A stretch of DNA of 64,000 nt from Calliopum simillimum (GCA_951812925.1 OX638371.1:45730101-45794100), one strand, 5' to 3'; counted from the stretch's first letter, positions 33,058 through 44,548 are shown. Numbers and translations: made by a program. The notes: generated by a model not told the origin, from the letters alone.

Positions 33058-34093
33058 CACACTGGTTCAAAATCCCTAAAAGCTGGCCAAAAGTCGAAAT
33101 CATTAAAGTTTCGAGACAAAATTTTTTACCTGGGGGTTTTTGAGGTCGCTGATTACGAATTTGATGTTAGATTTTTAAAAAAGAAAATGGCGGATTCAAA
33201 ATGGCGGACGATTTGTATAAATATTCAACCAAATCCACCAAAAAAATTTACTCGGGGGTTTTTGGGGTCACTGATGACGAATCTGATATTAGATTTTTTT
33301 AAAACAAAATGGCGGATTCGAAATGGCAAAAAACAACACTTGCACAATTTTTATATCAAATTTAAAAATTTATTTCAAAACTTTAACTTTGATAGAGTTG
33401 TGTGCAACATTAAATTGATCTACATAAGAATGAGCTTTAGATTCCTTTATCATGGAGTATAAGCTGTATAATAATATAAAAATTTTATCATTTCGGACGA
33501 GCATCACATATTGACACTTGGCAAGCAGTATGAGTTAAATTTTCCTCTGGTTGCTTCAGAAAAAATAGCGTCAAACAAAAGGTGCAAAAAAGAGCACCTC
33601 AATTTTTTTATATTTGTTAGAAAAGGCTTCAATCTTCTTAAATCCAAAAAATCTTGGTGGTATGACGTGGTATAAATTAGTTCTGGGCTTTTTTCATAGC
33701 CAATGCAAACTGATTTTGTGAAATAATTTGATTTTAAGTTAATGACAATTACCGCAAAAATATAAATTATTGCAAGTTTTGAGTATAGAGGTTCGATAGT
33801 ACTTTCTTTTACGAAGACATTCCACATTCTAACATTAAAATTGGTTCAGTTTTACAGTAACCACACAATTTTTACAGTGAACATTAAATTTTTACTTTTA
33901 ATTCACAGAAATTTTTTCTGAGAAGCGTACTTTTGGAGAGATCCCAAGAGAATTATAGGAATACCTGGATCTTTCTTATAAATTTTTTGAGGTCTATGAA
34001 TATCTGTTAGACAATACGGTCCATAAAAAATGAATTTAAAACAACTTATTTTTTCGACTTTTGGCCAGCTTTTTAGGATTTTGAACCAGTGTG
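33058..34093. mobile_element. CACACTGG-ended inverted-repeat element (1,036 bp)
   Basis: The left end CACACTGGTTCAAAATCC and the right end (GGATTTTGAACCAGTGTG) are inverted repeats that extend for about 40 bp. Unit 1 supplies the empty site (AACAGGGGGGGATATC near 22455). The target is a G tract, so the duplication is 4-5 G but its exact length is ambiguous. Inside are two direct units, each with a CGGGGGTTTTTGGGGTC or CTGGGGGTTTTTGAGGTC block and AAAATGGCGGATTC. No transposase. The CMC (CACTA/Chapaev-like) group is a possibility. Confidence 0.75.
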
Positions 34094-34440
34094 GGGGGGA
34101 TATCAACATTAGTCAGACGGATTTCTTCATCCCCTACCCTAAGGGCAATTGCCATACACTCCGGATGAGCATCTGGGGTGGGGGGTGCGGTGATGGTGAT
34201 TGGTCTATAAGAGACACAATTTTTGAGGATTAATGCCAGACCGCCTCGACCTCTGTTTGTTCTATCACGTCTGACTAGAATTACGTAGAATTAGAAAAGG
34301 GTTGGGATCTAGTCGCCAAGTGTCACTGCACCCTATAAGACCTATTGTGCTAACCCTGACAAGACTTGATTAAAAGTCAGTTCATTGGCGCATGGCATTA
34401 ATGAATGCCACTATGTCCTTTGGGGGTATGGCGCCCACCT
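34094..34440 (-). pseudogene. LINE endonuclease fragment, unit 2 (5' part)
   Basis: Counterpart of 22455-22800; the minus strand has the region coding for the block ahead of the IPP motif. It is separated from its continuation by the inserted element. Confidence 0.55.
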
Positions 34441-34494
34441 CAGAAGTAGAGGGGTGTATGTGTATTCCCCTTTAACTCCTAGGAGGAGCATAGG

Positions 34495-35640
34495 ACCAAT
34501 ATGAGACGTTTCCATTTGTATTTCCTTTTCCAGCGACCTTTTCCAGTTGGTTTTGGGTCTACTACGTCCTCTACTGCCTTGTGGATTCCACTCAAGAGCC
34601 TGGCGACAAACTTCGCTGTGTGGTTTCCAGAGAGTGTGACCAATCCATCTCCATTTGCGCAGCTTGACCTCGTTTGCTATAGTCTTTTGATTGCATTTTT
34701 GATGTAGCTCGGCATTTGATATAGTGCGAGGCCACTAAACTTTTAGTATACGCCTTAAGCATTTGTTGACGAATACTTGCAGCTTGTTCGTTAGTTGCTC
34801 AGTAACAAACCATGTTTCGCACTCATATAGCAAAACCGATTTCACATTCGAATCAAAAATGCGCACTTTCGTTTTGGTGGATGTAACGGAAGAAGACCAT
34901 ATTTTGTTCAATTGAGCAAACGCGCCTTTTGCTATTCTTGAGTTGATATCCTCTTTTGCTCCACCATCCATGGAGATAATGCTGCCTAAATACGTGAAGC
35001 TATCGACATTTTCGATGTCATCACTGCCAGCTTTAAACGTGATGTCATCCCTGTTTGCGTTTAGATTCATGCTTTTAGTCTTGAATACGTTGATTTTTAG
35101 GCCGGTCTTTTGTGATTTCAAGACAAGGTCTTCAATTTTGCTTTGCATATCTGAGTGTTTGGACGATAAGAGGCAAATGTCGTCAGCGTAGTCGAGATCT
35201 TCTAGATGTTCGGTAAAGTTCCATTGGACACCCCTTTTGGCCTTATTAAGAGCTTTATCTAGGATATCGTCAAGAACGATAAGGAAGAGAGATGGCGATA
35301 GTAAAAACCCCTGCCTTACGCCCGAATTAGTTGTGAATGTCGGTGACAACAACCCGTTGCGTAACACACTGCATTTAAAGCCTTCATATTGTGCACGTAC
35401 TAAGTTTATGGCCTTTGCGGCAATACCTCTTCGCTGCAGTGAAGCCCAGATGTTTTCTCTGCAGACACTGTCTAGCATGCCATGTAGCCAATCTTCTGGC
35501 AAACGCTCTTCGCTCCAGATTCTGGAAATCAGAGGATGAAGAATCTTAGCTGATGTAATGGGACATGCTTTTAGCAGTTCAGCTGTTATTTGATCTATAA
35601 TGGTGGCCTTGTTGTTTTTCATGTTTTGGATTGCTTTCAC
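34495..35640 (-). pseudogene. RTE-like LINE RT, unit 2, with internal deletion
   Basis: The frame 35640-34735 is continuous, retains DYADDICLLSSKHSDMQ, and ends in the YECETWFVTEQL and CLRRILKV motifs. Between WLHGML and DSVCRENIW about 400 bp present in unit 1 (23840-24110 and adjoining) are missing, so the RT fingers and the first catalytic Asp block (VDYSTAFD) are lost. A six-base loss also shortens the AKAKGAFA motif. Confidence 0.75.
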
Positions 35641-35680
35641 TATTTCATCGATTGTAGGCGGTTGTGTTTGTATTCCACTA

Positions 35681-36232
35681 CTACATACTGCGATTCACTG
35701 CGGCAGTTGTAGTTGGTGATTCACAAAAATACTCTTTCCATCTACTTAGTTGGCCGTCCGCAGATGTTAAGAGATTTCCGTTTTTGTCTTTAATAAGGCG
35801 ATTCTGTTGGGGTTTTCTGCCAGATAGTCTGCGGGTGATATCATAAAGCTGCCTGAGATTTTGAGCATTAGCAGCGCTTTCGGCTCCGCTCGCGAGGTCG
35901 TTATACATTCTTCTTTTGTCTTGTCTGCACGAACACCTGACTTCTTTATTGAGAGAGTTAAAGACCTTTTCGGCGTCGTTCGTTTGCGCTCTAGTTTTAG
36001 CGTCATCTCTCAGTTTTTTCGCGCTTCTTCTTTTTTCAACAAGACACCACGTAGTAGAGGGGTACGCATTACAAAAGTAACGAAGTCTATGCCTTGCTAA
36101 GCTGTCACAGTGACATAGAATATGTTCTGCAGTCATTTCTTCATAACAGAATTCATACTGGACTAAACCAATGTTGGAGAGGTGCTTCGTATGCCTTTCA
36201 TGTTCAGCATAAGTAGTAGAAACACTTGGCAT
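35681..36232 (-). pseudogene. LINE tail / RTE-like linker chimera, unit 2
   Basis: Same in-frame junction as in unit 1: CYEEMTAEHILCHCDSLARH followed by the VEKRRSAKKLRDD linker. A frameshift near 35685 separates it from the RT part. The RNase H motif (VPGHSGIEGNE) follows to the right at about 36280-36430. Confidence 0.7.
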
Positions 36233-36453
36233 GATTGCTTTAGATTGTCTGTGGCCTAGGGTGTTATCTTGAACTTTCTGGATGCCAATTGTTTAGGTTT
36301 AGTTTAATAAAACTCTAAGCGGGCCGGAGGAGGGCGTACAAACTGAGGAGATGACCCTTTTCTTGCAAGCTCATCTGCCGTTTCATTACCTTCAATTCCA
36401 CTGTGTCCAGGTACCCAAATGAGGTGAACCTTATCACTTTCCAAGACCCCTTT

Positions 36454-36656
36454 CTGTCACACTTTGTCACAAATTTTTGAACCTTCCACTCCCCTAAAAG
36501 TGTGACGTAATTTATGAACAGCCCCTTACCTATGTAGCATTTAAGACAGTTATGAACTTTTTCATTTAAAAGTCAAATTTGACATTTTTTTACATTCAAA
36601 CTTAATCGGATGCGAAAATTAGACTTTTTTGAATAATCGCCCATATAGTTACATAA
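36454..36656. other. Conserved non-coding block, unit 2
   Basis: Counterpart of 25086-25288, ending CCCATAT, which supplies one copy of the ATAT target duplication of the gypsy element. Confidence 0.45.
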
Positions 36657-36945
36657 ACAGCACAGAACAATTAGTTACATAAATAGCACAGAACAATTAA
36701 ACGGAATAAAAAGAGCTGCTTTATTTTTGACTGTTGAAACCAAACTGCTTTTTATTATTTTCTTTGACTTAAGCTACACTTAAGAACTTTAAAACTTTAA
36801 TTTGGTATGCAGCTGCTATGTCAGCATTTTGTGTCAGTAGCGACTGCATACATATAAAAAATACAAATAAGTATCATATAATATTGTTTACGTAAACCAA
36901 ATAATAGTAGAGGATGACCATATGGTAGAGAATGACCATATGACT
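36657..36945 (-). repeat. Gypsy 3' LTR, unit 2
   Basis: 289 bp, from AGTCATATGG to TATGTAACT on the minus strand, preceded by the purine-rich tract GGGGTGAAGG. Shorter than the unit 1 LTR because of a 20-bp class deletion near 36890. Confidence 0.8.
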
Positions 36946-36954
36946 CCTTCACCC

Positions 36955-38478
36955 CTAGACCTTTGCAGTCCCTGCAAATGGATCGACATATTTCTTTTCT
37001 GGTATAGGAGCCAAATGCTTTCCTTTACAATTTCAATTTTAATTTCATTTTGTCTTCTTTTGCAAATTACAATTACAACAATAGTTAAAGCAATTAAAAC
37101 AATTATTATAATAGTAGTGGATAGTCCAGTGGTAATATTGTTTTTAAATTTTATGTAGAGGATCTCCTCTCTATTTTTGACATTTTCCATTTTTAAATTT
37201 TCCAAAGTCAAGTTATTTATATTTTTTGTAAAATTTACATGAATAGTTGGTATAATGGTGTTGCTTGTAAAATTCATAATTTATTTTCAAATGAGAATTC
37301 ATTCATTATAATCTTGCAATTTCCAAATTGTATAACATTGTTTCCTCTAATACACGTTATAAATTTATTACAATTTTGTTTAATACTTGTTAGTTGCAAG
37401 TTTTTTGTTATTACAATACCGTTCTCTAGTTCTTCTATAGAACTTTCTTTATTTATTTTCAAAATACAATTATTAGTAGTATTAAATAAGTTTCTTATAC
37501 ATACATTCTTATGACGTTTAAGATTTCTTTTCAAAATATCATCCTTGTTATATTCAAAAACTTTGTCCTCTAATACTAGCACCTGCTCTATTGGATTGTC
37601 TAACTCTTCACTTTTGTCGTTTGGAGAGGGAGTTACTAAAACCAATTGGTAATTTTTTGTTGTAAAACCTGGTACTGAAATTGCAAATATTAAAGTGTCT
37701 TCGCAATAAAAAACACTTGTTTTAAGGAATGGAAGGATTTCGAATATTATATTTAGAGAGTTGTTTTTTCTTCGTCTGTAAATATGTCGTGTGGCAAGGT
37801 ATTGAGTTTAGTCATAAGGATTGTGTCCATAATTCTGTCTAATTGTCTGTTTATTAAATTAATGTCAGCGTACATTTTCAGACTTATTTGGTATTTCTCG
37901 GAATATGATTATATTTTATTAAACTCTTGTGATATATTTTTGAGATAATTGTTAAGCTAGATTTGCTGTTTGTTAATGTGTTCCGTTATTTTATTTAAGT
38001 TTTTTGTAACGTTGTCATTGATAATTACTTGTTTGTTAAGCTCTCTGGTTATTTGTTGTCCATTTTCATCTAAATTTTTCAAGTGACTGTAGATTTCCTC
38101 GGCATCGTCGTTGTCCATGTTACCATATAGGAACTTAATTGTTTTTCCTGTAATATTGATTAATCCCCGTTTTACTCGTTTATCCTTCTGTGTAGATGGT
38201 ACAATGGTCTTTAAAGTATTTTTTGCCATCTCTATTTCCGTAGTAAGATATTCACCGTCGATCAGATGGAGTTTTTTGACATTTTCTTCAAAATTTTCCA
38301 AGATTGTAAAATATCCCGTGGTGTTTATAAGATGCAGGATTGTAGTGTACGATTGTATTATCGGCTTATTCTCCTGTCTTAATAATGAATAACCACAACC
38401 AGTTGTAATCGGACTTACATCCAACCATTGTCCGGATGCAAGTGTTGCAGATAGAAGGATTGAAATTACTGCAAGCAT
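36955..38478 (-). pseudogene. Errantivirus-like env, unit 2
   Basis: Same plan as unit 1: signal peptide from 38478, KRVKRG cleavage site near 38180, GLINITGK fusion-peptide-like motif, coiled region and membrane segment (STTIIIIVLIALTIVVIV) near 37100. A private TAG (37957-37959) replaces a Gln codon that unit 1 keeps; the stop after NKI (about 37920) is shared. Further frame breaks near 37280, 37645-37770 and 37020. The integrase C-terminus is in frame with env without an intervening stop here (frame 38964-37957). Confidence 0.75.
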
Positions 38479-38499
38479 CTTGTCAAAAAATAATTTTCT

Positions 38500-39540
38500 A
38501 AAAAAAAACCAATAAGAATTTTGAAACTTGTATTTCCGCTTTACTTGTGATTTATAAGTTTTCTTAAACTTATTATCAGAACTAACTAGATGGTTTCCTT
38601 CCTTCCTATAGTTTCTTACCTTCTTATATTTTGGTTGAGCCTTACTCACTCTAAAGTTTTTAATAAATTCGTTTTCAAAATTTGCTTCAACCGGTCGATT
38701 ATTATTTAGTTTTGCTATCCTTTTAATCTTTTCTTCGTGCCAAATTTGAGATAGTTTCGTTAATTCTTCCTTCGGAATCATATTATTGATAAAATCAATC
38801 GGTTTTTGTTTTGTCGTCGAGTGTATCGTTGAATTATAAAAAGTAATGGCTTTAAAAACTTTTTCACTTAAATTGTCTTTATTGTTTGGGTCAGCATTAA
38901 ATAATCTTATGTGTTCGTTTAATGTCAAATGCAATCTTTCGACGTCAGAATTACCCGTTTTCAAGTAAGTTGTTGTAAAATGAGTTATTATATCGTTCTC
39001 TCAAAGTCTTTTACACAGGCTGTATCTAATTCATTATCTGCAATAATTTTATTTGGTTTGCCGAGATATTGGGTACGCTTTTTTATTCCTTCTATCAAAG
39101 ATACCCAAGTCCTGTCTTAGTTAATTTGTCAATGCTTGTTAGGTACATTATATTCCGCTGCGGAAACCAAATATCAAAATTAACTATTTCGTTATTTTTT
39201 CTGGTATCTCAGTAATGTTTAAAGAAAATTTGTTGGGCGTTCTGTCAAATTTAGCTAAGTTGCACGTTTCGCAATTGTTTATAAACTTGTTGAAGTTTCG
39301 GATAGTAAAATTGTTTTTTCATCTCGCTAAACACTTCATTAATCATGGTTATTTTTCAAATGTTCAATTTGAATTAAGTTTAATATTCTATCTTTATCTA
39401 CAACGTCCTCCAGAAAAGAACTTGGTCTAAGTACTTTCAGATTTTTATTTCCTGAAAAATATTTAATGTAAAGTTCTTGGCACTCCAGGAATAATTGTTT
39501 ATCACTACAAAAAAATCGCGACCAACCCATTTTCAGGTAA
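38500..39540 (-). pseudogene. Gypsy integrase, unit 2
   Basis: Motifs right to left: EHLKNNHD (Zn region, near 39345), KQFYYPKLQQVYKQ near 39290, NFDIWFPQRN near 39170, IIADNELD near 39040, and SDVERLHLTLNEHIRLF near 38930, so D, D and E are all traceable. A 25-bp deletion near 39118 relative to unit 1 and frameshifts between segments abolish function. Not interrupted by the TTAA element. Confidence 0.75.
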
Positions 39541-40360
39541 GTTATCTTTCATTTCTTTTAAGAGATTGCTTCCCGATATGGTTTTTATAATTGTACGAAT
39601 TTTTTTCTTATATAGTATTTTAGTTGCGCAAGATTTTACCTCAGATTTTTCTATTAAAAATTGGTTTTTAAAAACGTTTAAGGCCTTTTCTGATATTTGG
39701 TTAAAGTCTAAACTATCAGTTTCTGCACTGTGTATGGTTTCCATATCATCCTCTTCATTCCGATAAATCAATCTTAATTCGTTTAGAACTTCTTCCGTTG
39801 ACATTCATTGCGATCTCTTTTGTTGTTGTAATATCTTCATTATGACCAATTCTACTGAGTCCATCAGCGATTACGTTTTCTTTGCCTTTTATGTATTCGA
39901 TGTCAAAATCAAATTTGTTTAATTTGATTTTCCATCTTTGAAATTTCGAGTTAGGCTCTTTTAAATTATTTAACCATACTAGTGGACGATAGTCTGTTTT
40001 TATATTAAATTTCCTGCCGAAAAGATAGGGTCGGAAATATTTTGTCGCCCATACTATAGCCAAGAGTTCTTTCTCTATAGTGCTATAGTTCTTTTCATGC
40101 CCATTAAGAGATCTACTCGCGTAGCAGATAACTTTATTATTTTGCATGAGAACTGCTCCAAGGGCAAAATTACTGGTATCAGTGATTAACACAAATTTAT
40201 TTTTGAAATTTGGATGGACTAGTATTGGGTCTGATTTTATCATTTGTTTTAATTTTTCAAATGCTTCAATATAATCCCCTGATAAATCTCCTGTAGTATC
40301 CTGTGATCCTGAAAAACGATTTGATATCTTTTTGAGTCTTTGGTAGCGAAATTCGTTCAA
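39541..40360 (-). pseudogene. Gypsy RNase H and connection, unit 2
   Basis: [51 protein letters not shown] and [17 protein letters not shown] give a recognisable RNase H (residues of the DALGAVL, E and D motifs present). About 38 bp present in unit 1 near 30735 are missing near 39800, shifting the tail frame. Confidence 0.75.
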
Positions 40361-41372
40361 TTGCTTCCACTTTTTTTGGATTTGGTTTGATACCTTCCTC
40401 GCTAATCACATGTCCTAAAAATTCGGTTTCCCTAGCTAAAAATTTACATTTATTAAGCTGTATTTTAAGGTTGGCTTCCTTTAGGCTTTTTAAGACTTTG
40501 CTAAGTGAATCCATGTATTTCTCTATACTAGTAGAGAATATTAGACTGTCGTCTAAATATACTAGGCAAATTTTCCCAATGAGCTCTTTCAAGACTTCAT
40601 TCATGAGCCTCTGAAAGGTTGCGGGTGCGTTTTTCAAGCCGAATGGCATGCGAAGAAATTCGTAATGGCCATTCGCTGTTGAGAAAGCTGTCTTGTAAAC
40701 GTCTTTGGCATCCATTTGAATTTAATGGAAACCTTGGGCCAGGTCGAGAGTTGTAAAATATTGGCATCTTCCCAATTTATCAAATATATCGTCTATATTT
40801 GGAATTGGGAACCTATCTTCAATAGTGATGCTATTTAGTTTCCTGTAATCGATTACAAGGCGCCATTTTTGAACATTTGACGCATCCAGCTTCTTTGGTA
40901 CGATCCAAATAGGGCTGTTGTATGGACTACGCGATTCTCTTATTATGCCCTGCCTCAACATTTCCTCAATTTGTCTATTGATTTCGTCTTTATGTATTTC
41001 TGGGTATCAGTAAAGTTTTGAATAGACCGGCATATCGTTTTGTGTGAGAATTCTATGTTTGACCTCATTCGTAAATGAAAGATCATCACCCTCTTTGTAT
41101 AGTACTTTTTCAAATTTTTTTATTACGTTAATAAAGGCCTTTTCTTCAAAGTCATTTAAATGGTTAATACGGAGCATTGCTTCTAAATTAGTATTATTGA
41201 CTTTGGTGTTAAAAATTTCTATTGGTTCTTGTTGTTCAGTTAATTTATAATACATTTCTTCCTCTTTGTTCATATAAAAAACAAGCGTTGTTTTGTTTGT
41301 TTTTAAAAGTCTATTTGGATAATCTATTACGCAATTTAATTTTTCTAATATTTCTGTTAAAATTAAACTCAA
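40266..41372 (-). pseudogene. Gypsy reverse transcriptase, unit 2
   Basis: The frame enters at 41372 (spacer after protease), stops at 41007, resumes 40961 with [45 protein letters not shown], then after another stop at 40722-40724 [30 protein letters not shown] and [10 protein letters not shown]. The catalytic YLDD is intact. At least two stops and one frameshift separate the blocks. Confidence 0.8.
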
Positions 41373-41423
41373 GAAATTCGCACATTAAATTATTTTCTTC
41401 GAATTCTTCAAAAATTGGGAATC

Positions 41424-41790
41424 TACAAAGTTTTTCAACTCGATGTTCCTTTCCTAATGCTATGACATTAACATTTACTTCTGCTTTCCACTTGGGGTTA
41501 CAAATATTTTCGTTGATTAGACTGAATTCTGCTCCAGTATCAACAATAAAGTAGAGTTTTCTAATTGGCGTCTCTATAATTATATAGGGTAGCTGTTTGA
41601 CCCGTCTGTTGGAAAATCCAACCCTGAATTGCTTATGTCCATAGATTTCTGTCCATTGCTTCGATTTGATTGTCTAGTATTCCTTGTGTTTCCCGATCGT
41701 TGTTGTGAGTCGTTTCTATTATCATTATTATTTCTGTTGTTGTTATTAAAATTATTATCGTTTCTTCCATTTCCATTGTTGTTATTAAAA
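41424..41790 (-). pseudogene. Gypsy protease and Asn-rich nucleocapsid, unit 2
   Basis: Counterpart of 31066-31390: the IVDTGAEFSLINEN active-site block near 41540, preceded by an Asn/Arg-rich segment encoded by GTT/ATT-rich plus-strand sequence. The right end meets the palindromic insertion; part of the Asn-rich coding sequence occurs again at 43490-43530. Confidence 0.7.
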
Positions 41791-43490
41791 TTACACAATG
41801 CAACAATTGAGTAAAAATTTTTACCCCAGGGAATGCCATTATTCATTTCATATGTAAAATGGGCTGCTGATTCCGAAAATCGCATTATTTTTATTTCGTG
41901 TCGTTTTCGAGATATTGGTCATTTTCGGTTTTCGGACTAAAAAAAAATATAGTTCCATTTAAATACAAATATCTCAAGAACCAATATTTGTATTGAAACG
42001 TATTATATGTCATAGTAAAGGTAATTAAATTACCTACAAATAATATTCTCTTAACTTTTTGGTTGGTTTGTTAGTTTCGGCGAAATAAATTGATTTCTAA
42101 AAAAAACATTTTTTTTTTTCGAAAAAATTAACAAAAAATCAAAATCAACTGCAGATTTATACGAGAAGAAATAACTTTTTTAAATTTTTTTTTGTTTTTG
42201 TATCATAGACTATATATTTGTGAAGAAAATAAGATACCACTCAAAAAAATCGATGGGAAAATGCAAAAGTTGTATACAATTCATTGATAAATTACTAAAA
42301 TGCGTTTTTGCCTATTTTTTTAGTAAACTGTCGATAATTTGAAACTTTTTGTAAAACACATGAGAAAATCCAAAAAATTCTTAAAGTAGGCGTTAAAAAA
42401 AATACCCGTGTCTCGTCGTTTTTCTCCAGCACGTCAGATTTTTCTTTAATCGATTTTTGAAGTTTTTTAATCCACTGTACATGAAAAAAACAAAAATAAC
42501 GCATTCTTGTGTTAAATCGATGCAAATAACTATATGATCCTTACATTTGAGGTGTATACGAGGAATATTTTTGTAGAAAATTTTAACCCTCTAAGACCCT
42601 TACATGTGGGTCATTTTGACCCCCCACATTTAGGTTAAAAGACCTACATGTGGGGGTTCTAGAGGGTTAAAATTGTCTACAAAAATATTCCTCGTAATAT
42701 CCTGCATAAGTTTACTGAACACATGATAGACCTCAAATGTAAGAATCATATAGTTATTTGCATCGATTTAATACAAGAATGCGTTATTTTTGTTTTTTTC
42801 ATGTACAGTGGATTAAAAAACTTCAAAAATAGATTAAAAAAAAATCTGACGTGCTGGAGAAAAACGACGAGACACGGGTATTTTTTTTTAACGCCTACTT
42901 TAAGAATTTTTTGGATTTTCTCATGTGTTTTACAAAAAGTTTCAAATTATCGACAGTTTACTAAAAAAAACAGAAAAAAATAGGCAAAAACGCATTTTAG
43001 TAATTTATCAATGAATTGTATACAACTTTTGCATTTTCCCATCGATTTTTTTAAGTGATATCTTATTTTCTTCACAAATATATAGTCCATGATACAAAAA
43101 CAAAAAAAATTATAAAAAAGTTATTTCTTCTCGTATAAATCTGCAGTTGATTTTGATTTTTTGATAATTTTTTCGAAAAAAAAAAAAATGTTTTTTTTAG
43201 AAATCAATTTATTTCGCCGAAACTAACAAACCAACCAAAAAGTGATGTGAATATCATTTGTAGGTAATTTAATTACCTTTAATATGACATATAATACATT
43301 TGAATACAAACATTAGTTCTTGAGATATTTATATTTAAATGGAACTATCTTTTTTTTTTGGTCCGAAAACCGAAAATGACCGATATCTCGAAAACGACAA
43401 GAAAAAATAATGCGATTTTCGGAATTAGCAGCCCATTTTACATATGAAATGGATTGTGGCATTCACTGGGAGATTTGACTGTTGCATAGT
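41791..43490. mobile_element. Large palindromic (foldback) insertion in gypsy gag
   Basis: The left arm (about 41791-42580) and right arm (about 42672-43490) are inverted copies over most of their length. Examples: ATGAAATGAATAATGGCATT-type ends, TGGGCTGCTGATTCCGAAAA / its inverse near 43420, and an identical protein-like frame read from both arms (FFLTPTLRIFWIFSCVLQKV at 42295-42525 minus and 42723-42983 plus). Outermost paired bases are ACACWATGCAACA. Both flanks carry TATCGTTTCTTCCATTTC, a repeat of gag sequence. No transposase; target duplication unresolved. Confidence 0.75.
42587..42666. mobile_element. 80-bp TTAA-flanked micro-MITE in palindrome centre
   Basis: CCCTCTAAGACCC at the left and TAGAGGG at the right are inverted, with further pairing of TACATGTGGG copies, and TTAA on both sides (42583-42586, 42667-42670). 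CCC ends and TTAA fit piggyBac-like elements. It occupies the symmetry point of the large palindrome. Confidence 0.6.
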
Positions 43491-44270
43491 GTTATTATCG
43501 TTTCTTCCATTTCTATTGTTATTAAAATTATTATCGTTTTTGTTTCTATAATTAGGTCTGTTATTATTGTTTTGATTGTTATTACCATTTCTGAAATTAT
43601 TGTTTTGATTGTTATTACCATTTCTGAAATTATTGTTGCGATTGCGTTGATTGTCACTAAAGTTTGTACGTATTTGACTGTCATTCCTTTGGTTAGTCCG
43701 AAATTGTGTATAATTTTGGTGCCTAGCTTCTAATATAATTTTGAAGGCGTCTTGAAGGTTGGGTGGATTTCTAGCGAATATCATGGTTTTTGTCGGTTCT
43801 GGAAGATGGTCTCTAAAAGCGTTCAATCCTATTCTTTTAATCTCCTCTGATGTGTAAGCAGTTTCCCAGTGTGTTAAATTTCTATTATTTATTCTAGTCA
43901 TTAATTTTGTGAGCTTGTAATAAAAATTTTCAATAGTACCATTAAGTCTAAGTGTTTTCAACTCATCCATAAGTTTAACGCTTGATTTTTTCTCTCCATA
44001 ATTTCGTTTTAGGATCTCTTTTAATTATTCCCAGGTGCTAATTTCCCCTTCTCTAAGTATACATTGTCGCGTTTGCCCAATGCATTCGTTTCTAATATAG
44101 TTGAATAAAATTCTTTTGTTATTGTCATCGAATACTGATATTGTTGGTATTATAAAATCGATGTTTGAAAGAAATTCAGGTAAGTAATTTGAGTCAGTTC
44201 CGTCGAACGGTTCAATATTTTTTATCAAGTCCAAAGTAAGTTTGAATTGGTTCATAAGCTGTTGTTCCAT
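43425..44270 (-). pseudogene. Gypsy gag
   Basis: The start at 44270 (MEQQLMNQFKLTLDLIKNIE) precedes FDGTDSNYLPEFLSNIDF, and a single frame continues to 43425 with one in-frame TAA at about 44025-44027. Later motifs, LNGTIENFYYKLTKLMTRIN and IGLNAFRDHLPEPTKTMIF, are typical of capsid proteins in the 17.6/297/gypsy group. The C-terminus is Asn/Arg-rich with repeated NFRNGNNNQNN units instead of a clear CCHC knuckle. It ends in the palindrome. Confidence 0.75.
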
Positions 44271-44410
44271 TTTATATTTTACACTTATTTTTTTTATTTT
44301 TGCACACTCTAATGTAGTTTTTTTTTCTCTTATATTTTTACTTTTCAACAGAATCTAATGTACCATACTTTCTTATACTAAAAACAAAATTTGAAATTCT
44401 TACTCTTTAT

Positions 44411-44548
44411 TGTTTCTAGTTCTGGATCAATCTGCAGTATCCTCGTTTTCATTTATCAGTTCCACCTCGATTATTTCTAATTCTGGATCAATTTGCAGTG
44501 TCCTCGTTTTCATTTATCAGCTCCGCCTCGATTGTTTCTAAATTGGGT
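44411..44548 (-). repeat. Two ~70-bp direct repeats in gypsy leader
   Basis: TTCTGGATCAATYTGCAGTR followed by TCCTCGTTTTCATTTATCAG occurs twice, at about 44419 and 44482, in the untranslated leader between 5' LTR and gag. Confidence 0.75.

Larger units (their letters stand above)
31391..41744. repeat. Tandem segmental duplication, unit 2 (10.35 kb)
   Basis: Collinear copy of 20869-31390. It lacks the two mini-me-like insertions and the TTAA element, keeps the gypsy RT, but carries a 1,036-bp insertion at 33058-34093 and a deletion in the RTE-like RT. After 41744 (TTCTGTTGTTGTT) the gypsy sequence continues without break, so unit 2 is the parent arrangement at this end. Confidence 0.9.

Noticed and set aside
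42295..42983. Identical protein-like frames on opposite strands
   Set aside because: They result from the two arms of the palindrome; no domain is recognisable.
41791..43490. Transib-like assignment of the large palindrome from its CACWATG tips
   Set aside because: No 5-bp duplication and no nonamer at 23-bp spacing; flanks AATTA and TTATT do not match.
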